Positions 35,066 to 44,300 of a DNA stretch of 57,391 bases are shown here, in pieces (the stretch's first letter is position 1; each line of letters starts with the position of its first letter). Position numbers and translations under genes: made by a program. Source of the stretch: Bacillota bacterium. Lineage in GTDB: Bacteria > Bacillota > Syntrophomonadia > Syntrophomonadales > Syntrophomonadaceae. The stretch spans positions 1-57,391 of the forward strand of contig JAEWZB010000092.1 of the NCBI GenBank assembly GCA_023395515.1, written 5' to 3'. The notes under the pieces are model-generated. The model saw only the letters and a program-made list of their open reading frames with translations, was not told where the DNA came from and searched no databases.

Positions 35066-35494
35066 ATGGCAATTAATAATGATATTGAAGAATGGTTATT
35101 TAAAAATATTGAGGAAAGTTTGCAGGCAACCCCCTACTATAATTTGCTGGGTATTGAGCTGGCAGAGCTGAGAAAAGGAGAAGCTGTACTGAAAGTTATT
35201 ACTTCCCGGCAGCATACTAATCCGATTGGGAAAATTCATGGAGGATTATTAACCTCCATAGCTGATGCAGCTATGGCTAATGCTATCCGCAGCTTAGGTG
35301 TTAAAGGAGTAACTGTGGATATGTCTACTGCGTTTATAGCGGCAGCAGGTCTGGGGGACGAAATAATAGCTAAAGGTAAAGTAGTAAAAGCCGGGCGCGA
35401 TTTATATTTTGCTGAAGCTGAAATTACTTCGAATGATAAGATTTTAGTCCGTTGTCAGGGTACTTTTTATAAAATTGGTGAAATAACTAAATAG
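35066..35494 (+). CDS. PaaI-type hotdog thioesterase
   Basis: The 142-residue protein has the hotdog-fold thioesterase signature HTNPIGKIHGGLLTSIADAA with VKGVTVDMSTAFIAA. It belongs to the PaaI family that hydrolyses acyl- or aryl-CoA thioesters in the cytoplasm. The ATG at 35066 has AAGGGTG 7 bases upstream; the GTG at 35057 lies inside that site. A TATAAT-like element sits just upstream. It precedes the DUF3343 gene by 10 bases, giving a two-gene unit. Substrate unknown. Confidence 0.88.
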   Translation: MAINNDIEEWLFKNIEESLQATPYYNLLGIELAELRKGEAVLKVITSRQHTNPIGKIHGGLLTSIADAAMANAIRSLGVKGVTVDMSTAFIAAAGLGDEIIAKGKVVKAGRDLYFAEAEITSNDKILVRCQGTFYKIGEITK

Positions 35495-35504
35495 GAATGA
35501 TTTA

Positions 35505-35786
35505 ATGGAAAACTTGCTTAAAATAACTGATTATTGTTTATTTACTTTTCAGGCTACTTCTCATGCCCTAAAAGCCGAAAGAGTATTAAAATCAGCCGAT
35601 TTAGAATTTACGGTGATACCTACCTTAAGGGAAATATCTACTAGCTGTGGCTTATCTATCAAGGTAAGACCTGATAATTATGAGGAAACTAGTCAAATCC
35701 TGGCTGTTAACAAGGTCCCAATTGATGGACTTTATAAAGTTGAAAAAAAAGGGCCGAAGAACTCTATTGAGGAATTAGCTCTATAA
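35505..35786 (+). CDS. DUF3343 protein (putative Se/S-carrier-like)
   Basis: The 93-residue protein shows the DUF3343 pattern: YCLFTFQATSHALKAERVLKSA followed by FTVIPTLREISTSCGLSIKV with the conserved ISTSCG cysteine. The family is often described as putative Se/S carrier-like and lies near selenium or sulfur genes in anaerobes. Here its neighbour is a thioesterase, so no specific partner is evident. It is cytoplasmic and small, and probably co-transcribed with the thioesterase. A link to the UGA frame at 21126 would be speculative. Confidence 0.82.
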   Translation: MENLLKITDYCLFTFQATSHALKAERVLKSADLEFTVIPTLREISTSCGLSIKVRPDNYEETSQILAVNKVPIDGLYKVEKKGPKNSIEELAL

Positions 35787-35837
35787 TTTTAATTATTGCT
35801 GAATGTAGGACTAATCTCCAAGTGGAACTATGAATAA

Positions 35838-36938
35838 TCAATATCCCCAATCATCTACCTGCCACTCGTTTTCGCTGCTATCTCTGATGAGAATCCAGCC
35901 CCAATCCGTGTAAGTCGAATTGGGGTTTAAGCTTCCGTCCCCGCCGGAAGAATCCACCGTAAAGTCAGAATAAATGACGATCACATTATCCGGGCTGACT
36001 CCGTTACCAAAACCGCGTCCGCCAGTCATATAACTTTTAATTTGATTAGGGGATTTTTCTTCGTCATACCACAGCTTCGTCAGTTCACAGCCTTGGAAGT
36101 CGTGGAATTTGGCGATAACACTTTCCATGGCCCCTCGTATTTCCTTCTCGCTGAACTTATCCGAATGACTGCTGGTATAACCGGTATATAATATATCGCT
36201 CAGTTTGCGGTTGGATATAATATATTGGCTGTACTTCTCAAGCTTGGTCTCCAGGCTGTCGCCCTTCTTATAAAGCTCGGGGCTGTCGTTCAGCCATGAA
36301 TACCCTTCGAAGAACGGCTCTGCCGATGAAGGACCGAAGCTCCAGGAACCGCCGTCACTGCTGATTAAAAGAGTACTCTCCTTTAACAGGGCGTTGATTT
36401 CATGGGCGAAATCAATCATTTTACCCGGGTCAAGCTCTGCGGTACCGTTAATGTCAAATTCCAGAGTTCCCGTACGGATAACCTGCTCCTGGCTGCCTCT
36501 TTCCGGTAAGAAAAGAGCAAACGTATATGTACAATATCCCTGAAACATTGCAGGGTTGTACCGCAGCAGATAATGTTTACCCTCCAGCCTGGTGAGGAAC
36601 AACTGATCCCAGCCTGCGTGAGATAAATTGAGCCCTGCGCTCCAGATCTGGTTTCCCCCAGCATCCTTGACGAGAAGTGTTACTTCATTAGCGGTTTCCA
36701 TTTGTGATTGATCGAGGTAAATATATTCGTCTTGGCCGTCCTGATTTACATCTGCCTGTGCGATCTGAACCAGGCTTTCATTTATGGGCAGAGAGTTGTC
36801 GCTGTTGGTCCTATTAGTGGCAAAACCAATACATGAGACCACGACTAGTACAACCGAAACAGCTATAACCCGGGCCGTGGGCTTTTTGCCCGCCACCGCC
36901 CTCAGTTTATATAAAATGTTCTTAAACAAACCCTCCAC
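35838..36938 (-). CDS. Membrane-anchored protein with VCBS/FG-GAP-like and DUF4829-like regions
   Basis: The 366-residue product has an N-terminal cytoplasmic tail of about 22 residues and one TM helix (about 23-42). An ADVNQDGQDEYIYLD segment of the FG-GAP/VCBS calcium-loop type follows. The C-terminal half, from about 270, resembles DUF4829 and ends in WGWILIRDSSENEWQVDDWGY. The GTG start follows AAGGAGGAATAATT. Composition looks richer in GC than flanking genes, hinting at transfer. It is followed closely upstream by vanW on the same strand. Function unknown. Confidence 0.65.
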   Translation of the reverse strand: MEGLFKNILYKLRAVAGKKPTARVIAVSVVLVVVSCIGFATNRTNSDNSLPINESLVQIAQADVNQDGQDEYIYLDQSQMETANEVTLLVKDAGGNQIWSAGLNLSHAGWDQLFLTRLEGKHYLLRYNPAMFQGYCTYTFALFLPERGSQEQVIRTGTLEFDINGTAELDPGKMIDFAHEINALLKESTLLISSDGGSWSFGPSSAEPFFEGYSWLNDSPELYKKGDSLETKLEKYSQYIISNRKLSDILYTGYTSSHSDKFSEKEIRGAMESVIAKFHDFQGCELTKLWYDEEKSPNQIKSYMTGGRGFGNGVSPDNVIVIYSDFTVDSSGGDGSLNPNSTYTDWGWILIRDSSENEWQVDDWGY

Positions 36939-36961
36939 AATTATTCCTCCTTATGCTGGAC

Positions 36962-37786
36962 TTAGAGATTATTAGCTGGCGCGGATAAACAAGGGGAGTA
37001 CATCATAATCGCAGAATTTCTAACCATTAGTTTTTCATCGAGCAAATGGCCGGAAAGATCAAATTTTTGCTGATAAAGCTCATTATGCCTGCTATATCCT
37101 CCCCAATATTCGCTTTTCATCATATGGTTTTTTTCAATGACCGTATATTTATACTGGGGCAGGGCAGATACGCGCCATTCGCCCCTGAGGAACTCTTCAC
37201 CTACAGTTATTAACAATTGATAATCATCTTGAGTATTGTTTTGAATCATTAAATCGCCGTGAGGATAAAAACAAGTTGCTCCGCTGCCAAAAGGTTGGGT
37301 ACGGTCTGCATCAGGAAAGACATCGTAGTCATGTCTATGACGTTCTATTACCGTGAGAGGGGTATGAAGTGTCATCCAAAAAATCAGGTTGGATAACTGG
37401 CATAAACCGCCACCTGTACCGGCATAAAAAGAACCGTTATGTAAAACCATCCCCGGTAGATAACCTTTGCGTTGGGTCGCTTTGCCGATTAATTTCCAAT
37501 AACTAAAAACTTCTCCCGGACGCAGTATAATTCCATGCACTTTGGGGGCGGCGATTTTCAAGTTGGTAATTTTGTTATATTGCAACCACATGTCAACATC
37601 CTTTAGTTTTCGCAGCAGCAGGGTTTTATGGGCAAAATAGATAAAAGGCAGTCTTTCCTCCGATTTAAATGTGGCCAATATATTAGACATCTTAAACCAT
37701 AAAATACGTCTTAACAGGCCGTAATATAACCTGCCTAATTTTAACCTCAGGGCAGAACGATGAATAGGTTTTGGTATAGGTGACAT
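36962..37786 (-). CDS. VanW family protein
   Basis: The 274-residue protein has the VanW core: NLKIAAPKVHGIILRPGEVFSYWKLIG, TGGGLCQLSNLIFW and GSGATCFYPHGDLMIQN. VanW occurs in some vancomycin-resistance clusters, but most homologues lie outside them and their function is unknown, so resistance should not be inferred. No vanHAX genes are here. AAAGGATA before ATG supports the start. It lies 23 bases upstream of the DUF4829-like gene on the same strand, so they may share a transcript. Confidence 0.88.
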   Translation of the reverse strand: MSPIPKPIHRSALRLKLGRLYYGLLRRILWFKMSNILATFKSEERLPFIYFAHKTLLLRKLKDVDMWLQYNKITNLKIAAPKVHGIILRPGEVFSYWKLIGKATQRKGYLPGMVLHNGSFYAGTGGGLCQLSNLIFWMTLHTPLTVIERHRHDYDVFPDADRTQPFGSGATCFYPHGDLMIQNNTQDDYQLLITVGEEFLRGEWRVSALPQYKYTVIEKNHMMKSEYWGGYSRHNELYQQKFDLSGHLLDEKLMVRNSAIMMYSPCLSAPANNL

Positions 37787-37935
37787 GTTTTTATCCTTTC
37801 CTTTTCCGGCAAAACTTCAAAACATAAACGGCAGGAATTATTCATTAATTATTAATATGGTATTTTAAAAAATGAGTCTTTAATTAATTATAACAAATTT
37901 AGTTATTAACCTGAGATGCCTGGAGGGTAGAAGTA

Positions 37936-37978
37936 TAAAAAAATGACACTTCCAATCTAAATGAAAGTGCCGATTTAA
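37936..37978 (-). terminator. Terminator after the ABM gene, partly identical to the tRNA-Arg terminator
   Basis: CACTTTCA and TGGAAGTG pair around a 7-base loop on the minus strand, followed by ATTTTTTT. Seventeen bases (37962-37978) are identical to the same part of the tRNA-Arg terminator at 18272-18288. Confidence 0.75.
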
Positions 37979-38020
37979 ATTATAGCTCTAGTTGCACTGC
38001 GTATGCACCAATTCGCTAAG

Positions 38021-38371
38021 TTATACTAAATTAAAGAAAGCATTACTGTCGGTAGGGGCCTCCTGCCGCATTTTATCGGTATATGACCGCAATGGGGAGG
38101 CAACAGTTATAGTATAGCTTTCAAATATAGAATTCTGCCCCATCTGCTGGCCTTTGCGATGCTCCTGTTGATTACGCCATTCATCTATTGCTTCTTCACT
38201 TTCCCATACCGATAAACTTAACAGTTTTCTCTCATTTACAAGGCTGGAGAACCGCTCAGATCGAATAAAACCTGGGGCATTGGCAAGCTGATCTTTTAAT
38301 TTTGCTGCCGTAGCAAGGTAACTATCCATACAATTTTCTTTTACCGTGACCTCAAATAGAACTAATATCAT
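38021..38371 (-). CDS. Antibiotic biosynthesis monooxygenase (ABM) domain protein
   Basis: The 116-residue protein has the ABM ferredoxin-like fold pattern: MILVLFEVTVKENCMDSYLA, APGFIRSERFSS, and LLSLSVWESEEAIDEWRNQQEH. Members include haem-degrading and quinone-forming enzymes, and many have no known substrate. The long C-terminal extension is polar. The ATG has AAAAAGGAG upstream. It is monocistronic on the minus strand and ends at the terminator near 37936. No biosynthetic cluster is nearby. Confidence 0.85.
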   Translation of the reverse strand: MILVLFEVTVKENCMDSYLATAAKLKDQLANAPGFIRSERFSSLVNERKLLSLSVWESEEAIDEWRNQQEHRKGQQMGQNSIFESYTITVASPLRSYTDKMRQEAPTDSNAFFNLV

Positions 38372-38733
38372 TTGTATACACTCCTTTTTCCTATATCGGC
38401 AGTCGCAGAGCTTTAAAGAGCCTACCTTTTATAGGTATGAAAAATCGGGACATATTAATATCCTCACCATCCCAGCAGTGTCACTTTCATTGGGACGCCA
38501 TCAGAGTAGCTTGTGGAGCTGCTGTTTGAACCGGTTATTTTTTTTTATTGTATCATACTTACAATAAGTGTCCGGCCGTTTTCGGACATGATTTTCGGGG
38601 AGTGTAGAAATGGTGGGGCAGAAGTTCAAGAAATAGCCTTCTCTGGGTGGCAAGCTATGTCTTGGGGAAAGTCAGGTCCAAAAAATAGGCAGGTCATTCG
38701 CTGTCCTGCCTATTTAACCTTGGCATCCTTAAC
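38372..38733. other. Intergenic region with a terminator, no gene seen
   Basis: Besides the terminator at 38680-38715 this region has an AT-rich stretch near 38535 and no convincing open frame. A longer plus-strand frame (38513-38929) is mostly the antisense of the next gene and has no ribosome site. Confidence 0.5.
38680..38715 (-). terminator. Terminator of the 536-residue exported protein gene
   Basis: AAATAGGCAGG and CCTGCCTATTT form a perfect 11-bp stem, followed on the minus strand by a T run. Confidence 0.85.
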
Positions 38734-40344
38734 TTATTTCAATTTGGTGCTGCAAATCGTTCCCGTTGTCCCATTGGCAAAGGTTACCGCCGCTTCCGTT
38801 ATATTGATGCTGTCTATCCGCGTGGTGTCCGAAGTTTTAAAAACTACGGCACCCGACTCATCAAGAATTATAATCCGGTATTTGGACAGTTCCGTTTCCT
38901 CAAAGGTACAAATTAGGTATTCATCTTGATCACCGGCAATTTTCATTCCTTCTAACCTTGCTCCATCATTTACCTTTTTACCGTCATCATCGTAAAGGTT
39001 TCCATTTTCGGCATTCTCCCAGTAGCCCTTTCCGTTGAGAACTGCAAAACTTCTGATTTCGACGGGCGGCTGTGTCAGTTGCTTAACAAATTCTTCGTTT
39101 CCATCTGGCATGGAAATCCGATACAATGCGCCTTCACCCACGTAATACAAATAGTCACCTTCCTGCTGAAAGCCCATTGCTTCATGCCTGCTCATGCGTA
39201 CCGTTTCATTGGTATTGATATTCACTTTGTAGATGCCGTTCTTCTCTGTCGCTCCTTCCTTCATATTGAAGGCCAGGATGTAGAGATTTTCTCCGTCGAG
39301 AACAATATCATCCGATCCGCTGCCGCCTCTTCCGTCAGGCTCCACCCTCCAGGACCAGCCGTAAAGATACCCCTGATCTCCAACCGGAATGTATTCCTCG
39401 CCAACTTTTCTATAAAGGTTACCTGAACCTGGCGCGTGTCCCGTCCAGTAGGTAAAAACTTTATCATCAAAGGCCTTGACCTTGCTATAGCCGTTTTGTA
39501 GTTCTGTGGTGCTGCCGTCATCGTTGAGCCTGAAGATGTGGTCGGCTCCCATTACGGCGCCGCCTGTATGATAAAACAGGTGTGCCTCCCCGTTTTCAAC
39601 ATAGAGTCTAACATAATATAATACGTCGTCGGTGGGCAGCTGATAAACCGTTTTGGTCTTTGTGGGATTGGACCGCAGTGCCTGTATGATCTGTCCTTTT
39701 TTCCCCTGATAATAGATATATTTTTTTGTCACTGTAGTACTGTTTATATTACCGTCATCGTTCTTCAGTATGTCGCTTCCACCAAAGTTAATTTGTTCAA
39801 GCTTGAGGTTATCAGAGTTGATGATGAGCCCTGTCTTAGGACTGAAATTGTAATCCCAGCCAAATTCATGGACTCCAAACTCCCAGGTCAGGGGAAAATA
39901 AGTAATATCTCGGAAGGACAGGAGTGGATATTGTTGTTTACTGTTGTCCACGAGCTGGCCGTTGACCTTAATCGGAAAGGTCGCCACTGTCGCCTTGTAG
40001 CTTCCCTTGTTGGTAGTCGGCGAAGAATAAGGTAAATACGCAGCGGTGATGCCTGTTTTCTCAATGACAAGTCCCTCCGCATCGCCCTTCCACTGGGTTT
40101 CCAGCCCCAGGACGCGGCAATCATTGTAGGTCATGGGGAAGTAGGTGATATCGTTGTACACGATAAAGGGATATTTGCTCTTACCAGGATCGATTTTTAC
40201 ATCATTGATCGTAACAGGATAGGTCGGTACTGAAATAGTGACGGCCTGTACCGTCTGGGCTCCATAAACCGATACTGGCAGTCCTGTGATAACCAATACT
40301 ATGATTATAAAAAGTGGTAATAATTTTTTCTTTTTTACTTTCAT
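38734..40344 (-). CDS. Exported protein with two stalk repeats and a DUF5050-like propeller
   Basis: The 536-residue protein has a signal peptide (residues 1-28, ending VSVYGA). Two copies follow of a domain of about 75 residues (roughly 34-105 and 112-185), with matching DITYFPMT/DITYFPLT cores that resemble copper-amine-oxidase N-terminal stalk domains. The C-terminal 330 residues resemble a DUF5050-type beta-propeller with YLYYVGEGALYRISMPDG-like blades. It is probably secreted and wall-associated. Composition is GC-richer than flanks. Function unknown; a role in cell-envelope or spore matters is guesswork. Confidence 0.72.
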   Translation of the reverse strand: MKVKKKKLLPLFIIIVLVITGLPVSVYGAQTVQAVTISVPTYPVTINDVKIDPGKSKYPFIVYNDITYFPMTYNDCRVLGLETQWKGDAEGLVIEKTGITAAYLPYSSPTTNKGSYKATVATFPIKVNGQLVDNSKQQYPLLSFRDITYFPLTWEFGVHEFGWDYNFSPKTGLIINSDNLKLEQINFGGSDILKNDDGNINSTTVTKKYIYYQGKKGQIIQALRSNPTKTKTVYQLPTDDVLYYVRLYVENGEAHLFYHTGGAVMGADHIFRLNDDGSTTELQNGYSKVKAFDDKVFTYWTGHAPGSGNLYRKVGEEYIPVGDQGYLYGWSWRVEPDGRGGSGSDDIVLDGENLYILAFNMKEGATEKNGIYKVNINTNETVRMSRHEAMGFQQEGDYLYYVGEGALYRISMPDGNEEFVKQLTQPPVEIRSFAVLNGKGYWENAENGNLYDDDGKKVNDGARLEGMKIAGDQDEYLICTFEETELSKYRIIILDESGAVVFKTSDTTRIDSINITEAAVTFANGTTGTICSTKLK

Positions 40345-40466
40345 AACTTCGCTCCCTGTTGACCTTTTTTAATAGAAATTTTATCCACTGCCATAATAGC
40401 AGTTCTGCGCTTTTAACTCAATGACCATGTCTTTTGGTAAAAAAACCGTAAAACCCCTAGGTAGGT

Positions 40467-42071
40467 TTATACCTTAAAAACAACCTTATTTCTTCCGCTG
40501 TTTTTGGCCAAATATAGATAATTATCCACTTCTTTTATTAAATCCTCTCTTTTCACGTTAGCTGTTGAGCAATAGGCTGCGCCAATGCTAACTGTCAGGT
40601 TACCATCTGGCTGTTTATCCTGAAACTTGAAATCATAATCTTCCACCGTCTTTCTGATTTTTTCCGCAGCTATTTTAAGCCCTTTCTCCGAGGTATGGCA
40701 GCAAATAACGGCAAACTCTTCTCCGCCGTATCGGCATAATATATCAGTGGGATATAATACCTCTTTAACAACCGTAACGATGGTTTGCAAAAGCTCATCT
40801 CCGGCCAGATGCCCATTATTATCGTTATAGATTTTAAAATAGTCTATATCAAACATGATTAAGCCAAAGTTATTGACGCTTTTTTCTGATTCCTGACCGT
40901 AGGCCTGCAGTCTGTTTACGAGGTCAATTTCCTGCTGTAATCTTTCATCGAAGAAATATCTATTATAAGACTGGGTCAGCCAATCTCGGGTGGCCAGACT
41001 TTGCAGCTTCTCATTGAGTTGCATAACCTTCTGCAAATTATTTTTATGCTCAGTAATATTCTGTTTTAAAATTATGGTTCCTATATGATTGCCGCTGACA
41101 TAAATGGGGGTGATCTCCACCATATAATAGGCAATGGACTCACCCACGGGCTTGGGTATCTCAAAGCTGACTTTTTTTTGCTCACGAACTGCTTCGTCCA
41201 GAAAGTCCATGAATCTCTTAACATCAAGATCAGTATAATTATTTTTGATTATGGCCGTAATGCCGGTTTTTCTAGATACCCCGGTAAAACCGTCTACAAA
41301 AGCTTGGTTGTAATCAATGATTATAAAATCCTCATCAATTACCACATAGCTGTCAGAAATCAAATCAACCACCGTTTGTAAGGCAATGGGTATTATGTTC
41401 AGGAAATCAAACTTTACCGTAGCTATTATAAAAAAGCTAATGGTCACGGCAAAGGCAATATTTTCGATGGCCGTTGACCAATCAAATATCTTAAATGTGC
41501 TGATTGCATCTATGATCAGCGAAATCATAATGCCAATAAATATTAACGAGGATTGCTTGGAGAAAACGCCATAATTTTTTATGGAAAAAATCACGAGATA
41601 GGCCAAACCAATCCCTATACACAAATAGGAATATATCGTATGTATAGTAAAATAGATACCAAAAATTTGCCTGGAGGGTATCAGGCTAAAGACAGTATAA
41701 AACAAGTGATGACTTTGATTCGTAAACAACACCACAATAGAGATGACAGGAACGACAAACAGCAGTGTATGCTTCCAGGTAAATTTTATTTTAGTTTGAG
41801 CAAAAATTAACCCGGTAAATAAGATTGAAATTGATACGAGAATCGTACCCAAAAAATACAGTCGCTCACAAATTGCCAGTATCCAGGGTATATGGTCAAA
41901 AGTCGAATACAATAATACTGCGACATTCCATAGGAGAATGCTGGCCGTTATACTTAAAACTGCATAATGAATTTGTTTTTTAGGCGTTTTTTTTGCGACT
42001 AACAATAAAAAATATAATATCACCAATGTGGATAAAACCAGCAACACATCAATGATATCGACATTGTCCAA
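40467..42071 (-). CDS. Membrane GGDEF diguanylate cyclase with 7TM and PAS domains
   Basis: The 534-residue protein has an N-terminal block of about 220 residues with seven TM helices (histidine-kinase 7TM type). A PAS-like domain (about 235-345) follows, then a C-terminal GGDEF domain. The active site is intact (RYGGEEFAVICC), along with the FDIDYFKIYNDNNGH nucleotide segment. It should make cyclic di-GMP in response to an extracellular or membrane signal. The TTG start lies 11 bases after GAGGGGG. Another frame covers the upstream 180 bases but lacks a ribosome site. Confidence 0.88.
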   Translation of the reverse strand: MDNVDIIDVLLVLSTLVILYFLLLVAKKTPKKQIHYAVLSITASILLWNVAVLLYSTFDHIPWILAICERLYFLGTILVSISILFTGLIFAQTKIKFTWKHTLLFVVPVISIVVLFTNQSHHLFYTVFSLIPSRQIFGIYFTIHTIYSYLCIGIGLAYLVIFSIKNYGVFSKQSSLIFIGIMISLIIDAISTFKIFDWSTAIENIAFAVTISFFIIATVKFDFLNIIPIALQTVVDLISDSYVVIDEDFIIIDYNQAFVDGFTGVSRKTGITAIIKNNYTDLDVKRFMDFLDEAVREQKKVSFEIPKPVGESIAYYMVEITPIYVSGNHIGTIILKQNITEHKNNLQKVMQLNEKLQSLATRDWLTQSYNRYFFDERLQQEIDLVNRLQAYGQESEKSVNNFGLIMFDIDYFKIYNDNNGHLAGDELLQTIVTVVKEVLYPTDILCRYGGEEFAVICCHTSEKGLKIAAEKIRKTVEDYDFKFQDKQPDGNLTVSIGAAYCSTANVKREDLIKEVDNYLYLAKNSGRNKVVFKV

Positions 42072-42426
42072 AGTATAAAATCCCCCTCATGCTTCATTAC
42101 TATGGCGGCTGGTGTACGAGTTGTCATGAGTAATAAGTCTTTGTGTACTATCTGGCTTCGAACAACAGCGCAGACAACTCTTTTATCGGCATCTTCTCTT
42201 TTTTTTACCGGAGCAGGGAGATAATCCAGAATAAGGCTCTGTATCATCCTTTTTAATTTAACATAGGGCTATTAAGTGTTCAATGTAAAAGGGGATATTA
42301 GGAAAGATAGATTTTACTATGATGTAGGCAGACTTGTGGGTCTAAGAGGATAGTTTGTTTCAGTACACATAACATTATTAGCCAAATTAGGGCTTATGCC
42401 CAAAGATAAGTTGGAAAATTACCCAC
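42072..42426. other. Intergenic region upstream of the trp leader
   Basis: I see only the upstream region of the GGDEF gene and AT-rich sequence. A GGGCTTATGCCC palindrome near 42390 is the only other structure noted. A minus-strand frame of 75 codons (42020-42247) overlaps the GGDEF start, has no ribosome site and is probably not real. Confidence 0.35.
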
Positions 42427-42456
42427 TTGACAATTAAGATTCTATCGGTGTACAAT
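42427..42456 (+). promoter_or_regulatory. Promoter of the trp operon
   Basis: A consensus TTGACA (42427-42432) is separated by 18 bases from TACAAT (42451-42456). The T-box leader starts a few bases downstream. Confidence 0.75.
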
Positions 42457-42462
42457 CATAAA

Positions 42463-42747
42463 AATTTAATATTACCTTAAACCGATGATGCGGATATAAA
42501 GGTGCAACGTGCAGTTACAGAGAGCGGGGAGAGCTGAGAGCCTCGTACAACGCAGTGTATCAAATGGACCGCTGAGGGCGTGGTCAAAGGGTTAAACCTG
42601 AGTATTCCACGACGTGACGCATACGTAAGTTGCGAGGGATATGATGGTATCCTGCAGAGAGTACAGGTTGGCCTGTAAAACGAGGTGGCACCGCGGATGA
42701 TTATTATCACCCGTCCTTGATTATTTTTCAAGGACGGGTGTTTTATT
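42463..42747 (+). promoter_or_regulatory. T-box riboswitch for tryptophan (leader of trpE)
   Basis: The leader has the conserved T-box antiterminator sequence AGGTGGCACCGCGG (42684-42697). A rho-independent terminator follows: CACCCGTCCTTGA and TCAAGGACGGGTG, then TTTTATTTT (42708-42747). Stem I covers the region around 42510-42610, and UGG at 42565-42567 in AAATGGACC is the likely specifier codon, fitting tRNA-Trp. Uncharged tRNA-Trp should stabilise the antiterminator and allow transcription of trpEGDCFBA. The specifier position is inferred from the structure by eye. Confidence 0.9.
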
Positions 42748-42833
42748 TTGGTTCCATGGTTGGGCATCTGTCCGGCAAAAGTTGAAACCATGGCAATATT
42801 TTAAAAATCACTTTTATTTAAGGAGGTCTTTTT

Positions 42834-44300
42834 ATGTTTACTCCCACTCTAGAGGAAGCTAAACAATTATCAGCCGGACACACTATTCTCCCCATGGCTA
42901 TGGAATTATTGGCTGACCGGAAAACATCGGTAGAAATTTTGAAAAACCTGCAAAACAAGAGCCGCTACTTTTTTATTCTGGAAAGTGTATCCCAGCAGGA
43001 AAGCTGGGGAAGGTATTCTTTTTTAGGCTATAGTCCCTCCCGGTTAATTACCTGTACTGATGGGGTTATAACCGAACATAGCAGTTTGACGGTAAAGGAG
43101 CAACAAGATATGGAGCCTCTAACTTATTTGCGCTCGGTCTTGGCTCAATATAGCAGTCCCAAGATTCCGGGCTTACCGCCTTTTACCGGAGGGCTGGTGG
43201 GCAGTTTTGCTTATGATTTGGTTAAATACGTTATACCGGGATTAAAGCTTAAGGCCGAGAATCAGGAAAACTTTCCGGATTTTACTCTTATGCTGGTGGA
43301 CCGGGTTATTGCTTTTGACCATTTTAAGCAAAAGATATATATGATTGTCAATGTGGAAACTAAAAATCTGGAAGAGAATTATATCAAAGGAATTGCCACC
43401 TTAAAGGATATGGAACAGCTTCTGTTTGAGTCTGGCGGACCGGAACCGGAGTCTCCCCGGTGTGGGGCTTTTTCTCCCCTTTACACCGAAGAAGAATTTT
43501 CAGAAAAGGTAGAGCGTATTCGCCATCATATTCGGGAGGGCGATATTTTCCAGGCAGTTATCTCCAACTGCTTTTCAGCAGAATGTGAGGGCAGTCTTTT
43601 GCAAACCTATCGGATTTTGCGTACTACTAATCCTTCGCCTTACATGGTGTATCTGCATATGGATGATATGGAAATTGTCTGTGCTTCACCGGAAACCCTG
43701 GTAACCCTCCGGGATGGCACTTTAAGCTCTTATCCTTTGGCAGGTACGCGACCGAGAGGAACAAATGAAGCAGAAGACCGGCAGCTTGCTAAGGAACTGC
43801 TGTCTGATCCCAAAGAGCTGTCCGAGCATGATATGCTGGTAGATTTAGCTAGAAATGACCTGGGAAAAATCAGCGATTTTGGTACAGTTACCGTAGAAGA
43901 ACATCGAAATATAAAGCGGCTGGCCCATGTGCAGCATATTGCCTCACGGGTTACCGGGAAAATCAGCCCGGAAATGGATGCCTTAGATGCCATTGCTGCC
44001 ACTCTGCCGGCGGGAACTTTGTCCGGAGCGCCTAAAAAGCGGGCCTGCAAAATTATTGATGAATTAGAAGGCCGCAAACGGGGACCTTATGGAGGTGCCA
44101 TGGGCTACCTTGATTTTACTGGTAATATGGACCTTTGCATTGGTATCCGGATGGCGGTGCTAAAAAACGGTAAGGTATCAGTTCAAGCCGGGGCCGGTAT
44201 TGTGGCAGACAGTGTAGCAGCCCGGGAATATGAGGAAATCCAAAATAAGGCCAAAGCAGTTTTAACTGCTCTAAGTGCAGAAAGGGAGGAACGGATATGA
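42834..44300 (+). CDS. trpE: Anthranilate synthase component I
   Basis: The 488-residue enzyme combines chorismate and amide nitrogen to form anthranilate, with TrpG as glutaminase. The allosteric segment LESVSQQESWGRYSFLG at the N-terminus fits tryptophan feedback inhibition. The catalytic half carries PLAGTRPRGTNEAED, EHDMLVDLARNDLGKI and GTLSGAPKKRA. An AAGGAGGT site 8 bases before ATG supports the start. It is the first gene of the operon, behind the T-box. Confidence 0.97.
   Translation: MFTPTLEEAKQLSAGHTILPMAMELLADRKTSVEILKNLQNKSRYFFILESVSQQESWGRYSFLGYSPSRLITCTDGVITEHSSLTVKEQQDMEPLTYLRSVLAQYSSPKIPGLPPFTGGLVGSFAYDLVKYVIPGLKLKAENQENFPDFTLMLVDRVIAFDHFKQKIYMIVNVETKNLEENYIKGIATLKDMEQLLFESGGPEPESPRCGAFSPLYTEEEFSEKVERIRHHIREGDIFQAVISNCFSAECEGSLLQTYRILRTTNPSPYMVYLHMDDMEIVCASPETLVTLRDGTLSSYPLAGTRPRGTNEAEDRQLAKELLSDPKELSEHDMLVDLARNDLGKISDFGTVTVEEHRNIKRLAHVQHIASRVTGKISPEMDALDAIAATLPAGTLSGAPKKRACKIIDELEGRKRGPYGGAMGYLDFTGNMDLCIGIRMAVLKNGKVSVQAGAGIVADSVAAREYEEIQNKAKAVLTALSAEREERI

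Noticed and set aside
36962..37786. Vancomycin resistance from the VanW protein
   Set aside because: VanW alone gives no resistance, and no vanH, vanA or vanX-like genes are present.
38513..38929. 138-codon plus-strand frame
   Set aside because: Mostly antisense of the exported-protein gene, no ribosome site, and it crosses that gene's terminator.
42020..42247. 75-codon minus-strand frame overlapping the GGDEF start
   Set aside because: GG immediately abuts the ATG so there is no usable ribosome site, and the GGDEF start with GAGGGGG explains the region better.
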